A stretch of 64,000 nucleotides of DNA from Thioalkalivibrio sp. XN8 (GTDB taxonomy: Bacteria > Pseudomonadota > Gammaproteobacteria > Steroidobacterales > XN24). Made by a program: the position numbers and the translations under genes. The stretch lies in NCBI RefSeq assembly GCF_011058255.1, contig NZ_JAALFH010000066.1:180296-244295 (forward strand), written 5' to 3'. Below the pieces are notes generated by a model, which worked only from the letters and a program-made list of their open reading frames with translations, searched no databases and was not told the DNA's origin. Positions 28,626 to 37,098 of the stretch are shown here, piece after piece. How positions within the stretch are numbered: position 1 is the first letter of the stretch; each line of letters opens with the position of its first letter.

Positions 28626-29029
28626 CAGTATTCCTCTGGTTCCCGCGCCGCAGCCGGCCGGGCACGACGGCGCAGCAGGCCGCGCCGCCGGTGGGTGTTC
28701 TGACCGCCGGCACGGCGCCGCGTTCCGCCGCCGCCGTTGCGGCCTTCGGTCCGTACCAGCCACAGCACGAAGGCCCCGGTCGCCGCGGCCAGCAGCCAGA
28801 AGCCGAAAAAGCCGAGGGCGTAGCCGGCCTGGCGCCCGATTTCCCACTGCAGCGTGTTGTTGCCTGACAGCACCTCCGGATCCACCGCGGCGAAGAACAC
28901 CGCGCTGGCCGCGCAGGCCATCAGGAAGGAAGCCCACGCCACGTAGGCGATGTCCCGCTGGCGGCGGCGCCACGGCCGCGGCCGGTCCAGTTCGGAATCG
29001 TAGCGGCTGCCCGTGGAAGCGGGGGCCAT
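28625..29029 (-). CDS. Unknown two-helix membrane protein inside the cco cluster
   Basis: 134 residues, no family recognised. Two hydrophobic helices are visible, IAYVAWASFLMACAASAVFFAA (about 32-53) and a second at about 75-98 (GFFGFWLLAAATGAFVLWLV). Between them lies a polar loop with VLSGNNTLQWEIGRQ. The C-terminal third is very Arg-rich and probably cytosolic. AGGAGGT stands 7 bases before the ATG, one of the best ribosome sites in the window. It sits between ccoP (11 bases upstream) and ccoG (TGATG overlap), so it belongs to the oxidase operon. Assembly factor or extra small subunit are guesses. Confidence 0.72.
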
Positions 29030-29040
29030 CGTCGTACCTC

Positions 29041-29937
29041 CTAGTCGCCCAGCTGGCCCGAGATCCGCAGCACGTAGGCCGCCATCAGCCTGCTCTGCAG
29101 CTCGCCCAGCACCGGCAGCTGCCCCGGCATGTTGTTCTCGCGTCCGCGGGTGATGGTGGCGGCGATGGCGGCGCGATCGGCGCCGTACAGCCACGCGCTG
29201 TCCGTGAGGTCCGGCGCCCCCAGCGCGGTCATGCCGGTGCCGTCCATGCCGTGGCAGGCGCCGCAGACGGGGAACAGCGGCGCTGCGGCCGCGGCCGCAG
29301 CGGCGTCATGTTCCAGCCCGGCCAGGCTGCGTACGTACTCGACCATCTGCGCCACGCCCTGCTCGCCGCCGAGCGAATCCACCATCGGCGGCATCACCCC
29401 GGTGCGGCCGTCCCTGATGCTGGCCAGGACGGCCGTCGGGTCACGCCCCCACAGCCAGGCGTCGTCCCGCAGGTTCGGAAAGCCGGGCGCGCCGCGGGCG
29501 TCCGAGCCGTGGCACATGGCACAGCGATTGCCGAAGATATTGGCGGCCGCCGACATGGCGTCGGGATCCGCCGCCAGCTGCGCCAGGTCCATCTCGGCGA
29601 AGCGGCTGAAAAAGGCCTGCTGGCGCTCGTCCATGCGTTCTCTTTCGGCCTCGTACTGGCCGGTCTGGGACCAACCGAGCACGCCCTGGAAATTCCCCAG
29701 GCCGGGGAACAGCACCAGGTAGATGATCGAGAAGCCCACCGTCAGATAGAACAGCCACAGCCACCAGCGCGGCAGCGGGTTGTTGTATTCCTTCAGGTCG
29801 CCGTCCCAGACGTGCCCGGTGGTTTCGGTGGCCTTTTCCTCGGCCGTCATCCGCGAGGTCCACCACAACAGCCAGACCGCGCCGATGATGTTGGCCACGG
29901 TCAGCAGGATGATCCATCCGCTCCAGAAACTGCTCAT
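29041..29937 (-). CDS. ccoP: cbb3-type oxidase di-haem subunit CcoP
   Basis: 298 residues. Two membrane helices lie at about 7-27 and 57-77. The periplasmic part carries two c-type haem motifs, CAMCH at 139-143 and CGACH at 225-229, each with a later Met for axial ligation (VMPPMVD; NMPGQLP). CcoP passes electrons from soluble cytochrome c to CcoO/CcoN. The start overlaps the ccoQ stop (ATGA). Confidence 0.96.
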   Translation of the reverse strand: MSSFWSGWIILLTVANIIGAVWLLWWTSRMTAEEKATETTGHVWDGDLKEYNNPLPRWWLWLFYLTVGFSIIYLVLFPGLGNFQGVLGWSQTGQYEAERERMDERQQAFFSRFAEMDLAQLAADPDAMSAAANIFGNRCAMCHGSDARGAPGFPNLRDDAWLWGRDPTAVLASIRDGRTGVMPPMVDSLGGEQGVAQMVEYVRSLAGLEHDAAAAAAAAPLFPVCGACHGMDGTGMTALGAPDLTDSAWLYGADRAAIAATITRGRENNMPGQLPVLGELQSRLMAAYVLRISGQLGD

Positions 29938-30113
29938 CGCGATTCCCCATTCTCACGCGTGCTGTGCGCGCCGCGGTCGTCCTCTTCCAGAGGGAGCTGC
30001 GCGGCTTCCTTGAAGTCCTGCTGCCGTTTGCGGCTCCAGGCCCAGGCCACGATGCCGATGAACGCCGCCATCAGGAGCAGCGTCCAGACGATGTGCCAGC
30101 TGTCCCCGCTCAT
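29934..30113 (-). CDS. ccoQ: cbb3-type oxidase small subunit CcoQ
   Basis: 59 residues: MSGDSWHIVWTLLLMAAF at the start, WAWSRKRQQDFKEAAQLPLE in the middle. It has one membrane helix followed by a charged cytosolic tail, the CcoQ/FixQ pattern. It stabilises the oxidase and CcoP association. It lies 3 bases after ccoO and overlaps ccoP by 4 bases. Confidence 0.93.
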   Translation of the reverse strand: MSGDSWHIVWTLLLMAAFIGIVAWAWSRKRQQDFKEAAQLPLEEDDRGAHSTRENGESR

Positions 30114-30116
30114 GGC

Positions 30117-30725
30117 TCAGCGACCCCGGCCCAGGTTGGTCCCCAGGCCCTGCAGGTAGGCGATGATCGCGTCCATCTCGGTCTTGCCGGACAGGGCGGC
30201 ATTGACGCCGGCGATCTCCTCGTCCGAGTAGGGATGCCCCAGCTTGCGCAGCGCCAGCATGCGCTTCTCCACGGCCCGCGCGTTCACCTCGTTGTGCTCG
30301 AGCCAGGGGTAGGGCGGCATGTTGGACTCGGGCACCACGATGCGCGGGTTGCGCAGGTGCAGGCGGTGCCACTCGTCGCTGTACAGGCCGCCGACGCGCG
30401 CCAGGTCGGGCCCGGTGCGCTTGGAGCCGAACTGGAACGGCCGGTCGTAGACGGATTCGCCGGCCAGCGAGTAATGGCCGTAGCGCTCCGTCTCCGCGCG
30501 GAAGGGCCGGATCATCTGGGAGTGGCAGCCGTAACAGCCCTCGCGGATGTAGATGTCCCGCCCCGCCAGCTGCAGCGGTTCGTAGGGTTCGATGCCGGGC
30601 GCCGGGTCGCGCACCTGGGAATCGAAGATCAGCGGGACGATTTCGACCAGGCCGCCGATGCTGATGACGATCACCACCAGCACTGCCATGAGGCCGACTT
30701 TTCTCTCGATGATTTCGTGCTTCAC
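30117..30725 (-). CDS. ccoO: cbb3-type oxidase mono-haem subunit CcoO
   Basis: 202 residues from a GTG start. An N-terminal anchor ([20 protein letters not shown]) is followed by a single haem c motif CYGCH at residues 64-68 in [18 protein letters not shown], a near-invariant CcoO sequence. [11 protein letters not shown] and NMPPYPWL (Met ligand) also match. It relays electrons from CcoP to the CcoN haem b centre. It is separated from ccoN by 12 bases. Confidence 0.97.
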   Translation of the reverse strand: MKHEIIERKVGLMAVLVVIVISIGGLVEIVPLIFDSQVRDPAPGIEPYEPLQLAGRDIYIREGCYGCHSQMIRPFRAETERYGHYSLAGESVYDRPFQFGSKRTGPDLARVGGLYSDEWHRLHLRNPRIVVPESNMPPYPWLEHNEVNARAVEKRMLALRKLGHPYSDEEIAGVNAALSGKTEMDAIIAYLQGLGTNLGRGR

Positions 30726-30737
30726 GCCAGTCTCCCC

Positions 30738-32156
30738 CTAGTGTGCCGGCGCCATGACGGGCTCTTCGGCGGCCTTGGCGCCGCGAATGGTCCGCCAGAC
30801 ATTGACGCACATGATCAGCATGCCGCCCAGGAACAGGGCGCCGCCCAGCAGGCGGACCCCGTAGAAGGGATAGGAACGGGCGATACTCTCGATGAACGTG
30901 TAGGTGAGCGTCCCGTCCTCGTTGACCGCGCGCCACATCAGGCCCTGCATCACGCCGGCCATCCACATCGAGGCGATGTAGAGCACGACGCCGATGGTGG
31001 AGACCCAGAAGTGCACGTCGATCAGCTTGATGCTGTACATCTGTTCCTTGCCGAACAGGCGCGGCACCAGCATGTAGACCGAGCCGATGGAGATCATGGC
31101 CACCCAGCCCAGCGCCCCGGAGTGCACGTGGCCGATGGTCCAGTCGGTGTAGTGCGACAGCGCGTTCACGGTCTTGATCGACATCATCGGCCCCTCGAAG
31201 GTCGACATGCCGTAGAACGACAGGGACACGATGAGGAACTTCAGGATCGGGTCGGTGCGCAGCTTATGCCAGGCGCCCGACAGGGTCATGATGCCGTTGA
31301 TCATGCCGCCCCACGACGGCGCCAGCAGCATCAGCGAGAACACCATGCCCAGCGTCTGCGCCCAGTCGGGCAGGGTGGTGTAGTGCAGGTGATGCGGGCC
31401 GGCCCACATATAGAGGGAGATCAGCGCCCAGAAGTGCACCACCGACAGCCGGTAGGAATAGATCGGCCGGCCCGCCTGCTTGGGCACGAAGTAGTACATC
31501 ATGCCGAGGAAGCCGGCCGTCAGGAAGAAGCCCACCGCGTTGTGTCCGTACCACCACTGCACCATGGCGTCGACCACGCCCGAGTACACGGGGTAGGAGT
31601 GCAGCATGCTCGTCGGCAGCGCCAGGCTGTTGACGATGTGCAGCACCGCGACCGTGAGGATGAAGGCCGCGAAGAACCAGTTCGCCACGTAGATGTGCTT
31701 CACCTTGCGGATCGCGATGGTGCCGAAGAACACGATGGCGTAGGCCACCCATACCGCGGTGATCAGCAAATCGATGGGCCAGATCAGCTCGGCGTATTCC
31801 TTGCCCTGGGTCAGCCCCAGCGGCAGGGTGATGGCGGCGAGGACGATCACCACCTGCCAGCCCCAGAAGGTAAAGGCCGCCAGGCCGCCGCCAAAGAGCC
31901 GGGCGTGGCAGGTGCGCTGGACGACGTAGTACGAGGTCGCGAAGAGCGCGCAGCCGCCGAAGGCGAAGATCACGGCGTTGGTGTGCAGCGGCCGCAGCCG
32001 GCCGTAGCTCAGCCACGGGATGTCGAAGTTCAGGGCGGGCCACAGGAGCTGCGCCGCGATGATCACTCCTACCAGCATCCCGACCACGCCCCAGACGATG
32101 GTCATGATGGTGAACTGGCGGACGACCTTGTCGTTATAGGCGGTTGCTGTCGTCAT
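30738..32156 (-). CDS. ccoN: cbb3-type cytochrome c oxidase catalytic subunit CcoN
   Basis: 472 residues with twelve hydrophobic segments. Conserved histidines for haem b, haem b3 and Cu-B are visible in [41 protein letters not shown] and [10 protein letters not shown]. It reduces oxygen to water with proton pumping and high oxygen affinity. It is the first gene of the run N-O-Q-P-unknown-G-H-I-S-tauE, all in one direction. No FNR box is visible in the 186 bases before it. The nearest lies upstream of ompW. Confidence 0.97.
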   Translation of the reverse strand: MTTATAYNDKVVRQFTIMTIVWGVVGMLVGVIIAAQLLWPALNFDIPWLSYGRLRPLHTNAVIFAFGGCALFATSYYVVQRTCHARLFGGGLAAFTFWGWQVVIVLAAITLPLGLTQGKEYAELIWPIDLLITAVWVAYAIVFFGTIAIRKVKHIYVANWFFAAFILTVAVLHIVNSLALPTSMLHSYPVYSGVVDAMVQWWYGHNAVGFFLTAGFLGMMYYFVPKQAGRPIYSYRLSVVHFWALISLYMWAGPHHLHYTTLPDWAQTLGMVFSLMLLAPSWGGMINGIMTLSGAWHKLRTDPILKFLIVSLSFYGMSTFEGPMMSIKTVNALSHYTDWTIGHVHSGALGWVAMISIGSVYMLVPRLFGKEQMYSIKLIDVHFWVSTIGVVLYIASMWMAGVMQGLMWRAVNEDGTLTYTFIESIARSYPFYGVRLLGGALFLGGMLIMCVNVWRTIRGAKAAEEPVMAPAH

Positions 32157-32184
32157 AGTCCTCTACCGGCTGCCGGAGATAAAC

Positions 32185-32204
32185 GGGCCGCGAGAGCGCG
32201 GCCC
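32185..32204 (-). other. GC-rich hairpin in the ccoN leader
   Basis: An 8-bp inverted repeat (32185-32192 with 32197-32204) with a 4-base loop lies 29 bases before the ccoN start. No T run follows. It could protect or attenuate the cco message, or be chance in GC-rich DNA. Confidence 0.35.
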
Positions 32205-32241
32205 GGGCTCAAGAAACTCGTAGGTTTACGGCGGACGCAAA

Positions 32242-32262
32242 GAGCCGCGCATCGCGCGGCTC
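32242..32262 (-). terminator. Weak terminator hairpin between ompW and ccoN
   Basis: A 9-bp perfect stem (32242-32250 with 32254-32262) with a 3-base loop. On the minus strand it is followed by TTTGCG, a short T run only, about 80 bases after the ompW stop. It may reduce but not abolish read-through from ompW into ccoN. Confidence 0.5.
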
Positions 32263-32342
32263 GCGGGTCGCCGGGGCGGCGCTGTGCGGCCGCGGCCACG
32301 CGCCATGGACGGCGCGGAGGGGCTGGCTCCGCGCCGGCCGCA

Positions 32343-32996
32343 TCAGAAGCGATAGCCCAGGTGGATGCCGTAGACCACCGGGTCGATGTTCACATCGCCC
32401 GTGATGGCCGGCACTTCGGTGATGGTCGCCGTAGTGTCGATGTCGATGTAGCGGACATCGAAGTTCAGGAACCACTGGTCGGTTACCATGTAATCGAAGC
32501 CGAGCTGGGCCGCGAGGCCGAACGAGGAGCTGTCGATGTCCAGCGTCACGCCGAGCGGATCGACCAGCACGCCCTTCTCCGACTCGCTGAAGAAGCGGGT
32601 GTAGTTCACGCCGATGCCGGCGTAGGGCTGGAACACGCTGTCGGGCATGAAGTGGTACTGCAGGCTGATCGTCGGCGGCAGGTGCTTCACGCTGCCGACC
32701 AGGCCCAGGGTCTCGACGAAGATGTCGTGCTCGAAGGGCAGGGCGGCGAGGACCTCGACGCCGATGTTCTTCGTGTACATGTAGGTGAAGTTGAAAGTCA
32801 CGCCGGTCTTGTCGTCGACCTGGATCTGGCGGGGGCCGTCACCGAGGGCGGTGAGGTCGAGGCTGCCGTTATCGCTCTTGGGATCGACGGCGCTGGCGCC
32901 GAAGCGGACCAGCCAGTCGCCGGCTTCGTGGGCGGAGGCCGGGGCAACGAGGCCGAGGGCCGCTGTCAGGGCAAGGGCTGGGGCTAGCGTGCGCAT
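32343..32996 (-). CDS. ompW: OmpW family outer-membrane protein
   Basis: 217 residues. A signal peptide ends at APASA, then HEAGDWLVRFGASAVDPKSD opens the mature 8-strand barrel. FQPYAGIGVNYTRFF and the C-terminal VVYGIHLGYRF, with terminal Phe, are OmpW signatures. OmpW is a small barrel with a hydrophobic channel, often induced in low oxygen. The gene is preceded by a perfect FNR box and a -10-like TAGAAT. Confidence 0.94.
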   Translation of the reverse strand: MRTLAPALALTAALGLVAPASAHEAGDWLVRFGASAVDPKSDNGSLDLTALGDGPRQIQVDDKTGVTFNFTYMYTKNIGVEVLAALPFEHDIFVETLGLVGSVKHLPPTISLQYHFMPDSVFQPYAGIGVNYTRFFSESEKGVLVDPLGVTLDIDSSSFGLAAQLGFDYMVTDQWFLNFDVRYIDIDTTATITEVPAITGDVNIDPVVYGIHLGYRF

Positions 32997-33034
32997 GTGG
33001 TTACTCCCATGCTTTGTCGTTGAATTTAAATGGG

Positions 33035-33040
33035 ATTCTA
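33035..33040 (-). promoter_or_regulatory. Predicted -10 of the ompW promoter
   Basis: On the minus strand this reads TAGAAT (5 of 6 to TATAAT). A start of transcription about 7 bases further, near 33027-33028, would put the centre of the FNR box at about -41, the class II activating position. Confidence 0.5.
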
Positions 33041-33061
33041 GCCAGTTAAGGAATCTGTTAA

Positions 33062-33075
33062 TTGATCTGGATCAA
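33062..33075. promoter_or_regulatory. FNR/ANR box
   Basis: TTGATCTGGATCAA, a perfect match to the consensus TTGAT-N4-ATCAA. It lies between the divergent ompW (start 32996) and fnr (start 33178). Geometry fits activation of ompW. For fnr it lies about 103 bases before the start codon and could also mediate autoregulation. Confidence 0.88.
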
Positions 33076-33177
33076 TTCTGGCCACGGCGCCGCTGAGGGT
33101 AAATAAGTGGTTTCACCAAGCCGCCGCATCCAAGTCTTTGTTTAGAATCCCTTCTGTACCCTCAATAAGGACTGCCG

Positions 33178-33951
33178 GTGCCGCCTCCTGATCATTCCAA
33201 TGTCGTGAGCATCACCCACCTGCGGCAGACCTGCCGTAGCTGCTCCCTGCGCGAGCTGTGCCTGCCGCTCGGCCTGGACAACGACGACATGCAGAAACTC
33301 GAGGACATCGTGCACAGCCGCGGGCCGATCCGTCCCGGTGAGCACCTGTTTCGCGAGGGCGACAGTTTCCACGCGTTGTACGCCGTCAAGACCGGGGCGC
33401 TGAAGACTTACACCATCGACAACCAGGGCCGTGAGCACGTGCTGGGCTTCCACCTCGGCGGCGAGCTGGTCGGCCTCGACGGGATTCACTCGGGCCACAA
33501 TCGCTGCAACGCGGTCGCGTTGCAGAACGCAACCGTCTGCGCCGTGCCGTTCAGCCGCCTGGAGCAGCTGAGCCGGGAGGTGCCGGGGCTGCAGGCGCAG
33601 ATCCTGCGCGTGATGAGCCGGGAGATTTCGGCCAGCGCCCAGCTGGCGACCGAGCACAGCGCGGACGAGCGTCTGGCGGGCTTCCTGCTGAGCCTCTCGC
33701 GCCGATTCCGGCGCCGGGGCCTGGTGGCCAACCTGATCACCCTGCCCATGCCGCGCCGGGACATCGCCAGCCATCTCCGCCTTGCGACCGAGACCGTCAG
33801 CCGGCTGTTCGCGCGCTTCCAGGAAGAGGGCCTGGTCGCGGTCCGCCGGCGCGACGTCGAAATTCTCGATCTCCCCGCGCTTGAGAAGCTGGGCGAGGCG
33901 CTGGACCTCGATGGCGACGGCCGGTCGCGCCGCAGCCCGCAGACGAGGTGA
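33178..33951 (+). CDS. fnr: FNR/ANR oxygen-sensing transcription regulator
   Basis: 257 residues, GTG start with AAGGA upstream. The N-terminus has Cys19, Cys22 and Cys28 (CRSCSLRELC). Cys121 (ATVCAVPF) completes the four ligands of an oxygen-labile 4Fe-4S cluster as in E. coli FNR. A cyclic-nucleotide-type sensor domain follows, then a dimer helix and an HTH at about 193-212 with ETVSRLF, the Glu-x-x-Ser-Arg set that reads TTGAT. It should control the cco cluster, ompW and the following stress protein under low oxygen. The next gene overlaps its stop (GTGA). Confidence 0.96.
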   Translation: MPPPDHSNVVSITHLRQTCRSCSLRELCLPLGLDNDDMQKLEDIVHSRGPIRPGEHLFREGDSFHALYAVKTGALKTYTIDNQGREHVLGFHLGGELVGLDGIHSGHNRCNAVALQNATVCAVPFSRLEQLSREVPGLQAQILRVMSREISASAQLATEHSADERLAGFLLSLSRRFRRRGLVANLITLPMPRRDIASHLRLATETVSRLFARFQEEGLVAVRRRDVEILDLPALEKLGEALDLDGDGRSRRSPQTR

Positions 33952-34907
33952 CCGCCTTGAGCAACAGCGCAGCGCCCGTACTCGTGGTGGTGGACCGCGC
34001 TGACGAGGAAGGCTATGCGCTGGCGCGCGGCCGGCGGCTGGCGCAGGCGCTCGATGCGCCGCTGGAACTGTTCGCGGTGGAGTTCGACCAGGCCATGGAG
34101 GGCAGCCATTTCCGCGTGACCGAGCGGCTGGAAGCGGCCCGGTCCGCCCGCGTCGACGCCAGCGGGGCCTGGCTGGAATCCCTTGCCCGGCCGCTGCGGG
34201 CGGAAGGCCTGCAGGTCGGCGTGGCCGCGGTGTACGCCAACCCGCCGCACGACGCGGTGACCCGGCGCGCGCTTGCCACCCGGGCGCTGGTCACCGTCCT
34301 CCGCACGCAACACCACCGCTGGCTGGCCCGCGCGACCTTGAGCGCGGCCGACTGGCAGCTCATCCGGCTCTGCCCCGCGCCACTGCTGCTGGCCAAGGGC
34401 CGCCCCTGGCCCGAGCAGCCGCACCTGCTCGCGGCGGTGGATCCGAGTCACCGGGACGATCGCCACGCGCTGCTCGACCATGCGATCCTCGATCTCGTGC
34501 AACGCCTGGCCGGCGGGCTGGGCGCACAAGCGAGCGTGGCCCATTGCGTGCTGTCGATGGCGGCCCTGGAATCCACCGCGGCGCTGGCGATGATGCCCGA
34601 GGCCCTGGGGGCCGCGCCGGAGGACTATGCCGCCGAACTGCACCGGCAGGCGCGCGAGAACGTGCTCGCCCTGCTGGCGCGCCACGGCATGGCGGCCAGC
34701 AGCCTGCGGCTGCTCGAGGGCCGGCCCGAACGCGAGCTGCCGCGGCTCGCCGCCGAGCTCGGCGCGGACGTCCTGGTCACCGGCGGCATCTCGCGCAGTC
34801 GCGTCGAACAGGTCTTCATCGGCGGCACGGCCGAGCGCCTGCTCGACCATGTCGATTGCGACCTGCTGGTGGTCAAGCCGCCCGGATTCACCTGTCCGCT
34901 GGCCTGA
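33948..34907 (+). CDS. Tandem universal stress protein (UspE-like)
   Basis: 319 residues with two Usp folds. The first runs from about 10 to 145 (APVLVVVDRADEEGYALA start, CPAPLLLAKG end) and the second from about 150 to 310 (HLLAAVDPSHRDDRHALL start, CDLLVVKPP end). The second has GGISRSRVEQVFIGGTAERLL, close to the G-x2-G-x9-G-S/T nucleotide loop. GTG start overlapping the fnr stop, so co-translated with the oxygen regulator. Usp genes are common FNR/ANR-linked neighbours and support survival without oxygen. Confidence 0.9.
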   Translation: MTALSNSAAPVLVVVDRADEEGYALARGRRLAQALDAPLELFAVEFDQAMEGSHFRVTERLEAARSARVDASGAWLESLARPLRAEGLQVGVAAVYANPPHDAVTRRALATRALVTVLRTQHHRWLARATLSAADWQLIRLCPAPLLLAKGRPWPEQPHLLAAVDPSHRDDRHALLDHAILDLVQRLAGGLGAQASVAHCVLSMAALESTAALAMMPEALGAAPEDYAAELHRQARENVLALLARHGMAASSLRLLEGRPERELPRLAAELGADVLVTGGISRSRVEQVFIGGTAERLLDHVDCDLLVVKPPGFTCPLA

Positions 34908-34980
34908 ACCCCCGCTGCTGCGACTTTCTGGCAAACTCTTCCCCTCGTTCGTCCTGATCACCGAGGGGAGCCCTCTGCCC

Positions 34981-37098
34981 ATGGCCTTGCGTATCCTGAT
35001 CCTGCTGTTTCTGCTGTTGCCCGTCTTCGCTACCGCGGAGGAAGCGGCGGTCCCGCGCCCCATGACCCACGAGGACCTGTGGCTGCTGCCGCGCGTCGGC
35101 GGTCCCGTGACCAGTCCCGACGGTACGCAGGCCGTCCTCCAGGTCATGCAGCCGGCCTACGACAAGGACGAGGGGGGTACCTACCTGTGGCTGGTCGAGA
35201 CCGACGGCAAGACGCCGCCCCGCCAGCTCACCTTCGTGAAGTCCGGCGAGTCTGGTGTCACCTGGAGCCCCGACGGGGAGCGCATCGCCTTCACCGCCAA
35301 GCGCGAGGGCGACGAGGCCGCGCAGGTCTACCTGCTCGATCTCGCCCGTGGCGGCGAAGCGGAGCGCGTGACCGCGGTCAGCACCGGCGCGCAGCAGCCC
35401 CGCTTCTCGCCCGACGGGACCCGCATCGCTTTCACCACCCAGGTGCACCCGGAGGCGATGAACGATGCGGACAGCGAGCGGATTACAAAGGAGGAGAAGG
35501 AACGGAAGTACGAGGTGCACGCCTACGACGGCTTCCCGATCCGCCACTGGGACCGCTGGCTGAACCCGGATCGGCAGCCCCGCCTCCTGGTGCAGACCAT
35601 CGGCACGGACGAGGCTGTCGACCTCCTGGCCGGCACTGCGCTCGCCCGCGAGCCCGGCTTCTACGCGGCCGGCGGGCTGGACCCGGCCTGGGCGCCGGAC
35701 GGCGAGTCGATCGTCTTCGTCGCCAGCCGCAACCGGCATCGCGCGGCCTTCGATTTCACCAACTCCGAGCTGTGGCAGGTCCCGGTCGCCGGGGGCGAGC
35801 CGCGCCGCCTGACGGGCCGTGAGGGTCTCGAGGGTGGCGACAACTGGAGCGCGCCGGTGTTCAGCGCGGACGGCCGCAGCCTGTTTGCGCGCCGCGTGCC
35901 GCGGACCGAGCGCGTCTTCAATGCCGCTCGCATCGTGCGCTTCGACTGGCCCGCAGCCACCGTGGCGGCCGAGATCACCTTGCCCGAGATGCGCACGGCG
36001 GGCGATTTTGCGGTGACCCCGAACGGTCGCGAAGTCTATGTCCTAGGCCAGGACGCCGGGCTGGTCCGGCTCTATCGCGGCAGCAGTCGGGGCGGCGTGG
36101 CGGAGCCCGCCTTCGAGCCGGGCACCGGCGGTTACGGCAGCCTCTCCATGTCGCGCGGGGGCCGGCCGGTGCTGCTGGCCACCTGGGAGAGCGCCGTGAG
36201 CCCGGCCGAGGTGGTCAGGATCGACCTGCGCCGCGGCGGGCACGCGGCCCTGACCGAGTTCACCGCGGCCGCCACGGCGGAGCTGGACCTGCCCCCGGTG
36301 GAACATTTCTGGTTCGAGACGGAAGACGGCCGGCGCATCCACAACCTGCTGGTCCGGCCCGCCGGCTTCGACCCCGCGCGCAAGTACCCGCTGCTGGTGC
36401 TGATGCATGGCGGGCCCCACAGCATGTGGCGCGACCAGGTCCACCTGCGCTGGAACTACCACCTGATCGCGGGCACCGACTACGTGCTGGTCGCCACCAA
36501 TTACAAGGGCTCGACCGGCTTCGGCGAGGCCTTCGCGCAGAGCATCCAGGGCGATCCCCTGAAGGGTCCGGCCGAGGAGATCAACCAGGGCGCCGACGTG
36601 GCCGTCGAGCGCTACGATTTCATCGACGGCTCGCGCCAGTGCGCCGCCGGCGCCAGCTACGGCGGCCACCTCGCCAGCTGGATGCTGGCCACCACCGACC
36701 GTTACCGCTGCCTGGTCAATCATGCCGGCCTGGTCGACCTGGCCAGCCAGTGGGGCACCAGCGACGCGGTCTATCACCGCGAGGTCAATGTCGGCGGGCC
36801 GCCCTGGGAGGGGCATCCGCTCTGGACCGAGCAGAGTCCCATGACCTTCGCGGCCAATTTCCAGACCCCGACGCTGGTGACCGCCGGCCAGCTGGACTTC
36901 CGTGTGCCGGTCAACAACACGCTCGAGCTGTGGACGGTGCTCCAGCGCCTCCAGGTACCCAGCCGGCTGCTGGTGTACCCGAAGGAGAACCACTGGATCA
37001 TGACCGGCCACAACAGCCGCCACTTCTATGGCGAGCTGGCGAGCTGGTTCCAGCGCTGGCTGGGCGAGGGCCAGGGCGAGGTGGGGGCCGCTCAGTAG
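34981..37098 (+). CDS. Secreted S9 family prolyl-oligopeptidase-like peptidase
   Basis: 705 residues from the ATG at 34981, which has GAGGGGAG before it and opens a signal peptide (LILLFLLLPVFATAEE). The N-terminal part is a beta-propeller with TolB-like blades (VTWSPDGERIAFTAKREG). The alpha/beta-hydrolase part has GASYGGH with nucleophile Ser559, the Asp of GQLDFRVPVN and His671 of ENHW. It resembles dipeptidyl-peptidase 5 / acylaminoacyl-peptidase types (S9C). Probably periplasmic, cutting short peptides. Its last 7 bases overlap the convergent methyltransferase gene. Confidence 0.9.
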   Translation: MALRILILLFLLLPVFATAEEAAVPRPMTHEDLWLLPRVGGPVTSPDGTQAVLQVMQPAYDKDEGGTYLWLVETDGKTPPRQLTFVKSGESGVTWSPDGERIAFTAKREGDEAAQVYLLDLARGGEAERVTAVSTGAQQPRFSPDGTRIAFTTQVHPEAMNDADSERITKEEKERKYEVHAYDGFPIRHWDRWLNPDRQPRLLVQTIGTDEAVDLLAGTALAREPGFYAAGGLDPAWAPDGESIVFVASRNRHRAAFDFTNSELWQVPVAGGEPRRLTGREGLEGGDNWSAPVFSADGRSLFARRVPRTERVFNAARIVRFDWPAATVAAEITLPEMRTAGDFAVTPNGREVYVLGQDAGLVRLYRGSSRGGVAEPAFEPGTGGYGSLSMSRGGRPVLLATWESAVSPAEVVRIDLRRGGHAALTEFTAAATAELDLPPVEHFWFETEDGRRIHNLLVRPAGFDPARKYPLLVLMHGGPHSMWRDQVHLRWNYHLIAGTDYVLVATNYKGSTGFGEAFAQSIQGDPLKGPAEEINQGADVAVERYDFIDGSRQCAAGASYGGHLASWMLATTDRYRCLVNHAGLVDLASQWGTSDAVYHREVNVGGPPWEGHPLWTEQSPMTFAANFQTPTLVTAGQLDFRVPVNNTLELWTVLQRLQVPSRLLVYPKENHWIMTGHNSRHFYGELASWFQRWLGEGQGEVGAAQ

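Noticed and set aside
32157..32342. FNR box directly before ccoN
   Set aside because: Only a CTCAAG/TCAAG-like fragment is present. No TTGAT-N4-ATCAA match.
29964..32987. 1007-residue plus-strand open frame
   Set aside because: Antisense to ccoO, ccoN and ompW, which are certain. His/Gln/Arg-rich composition marks it as a shadow.
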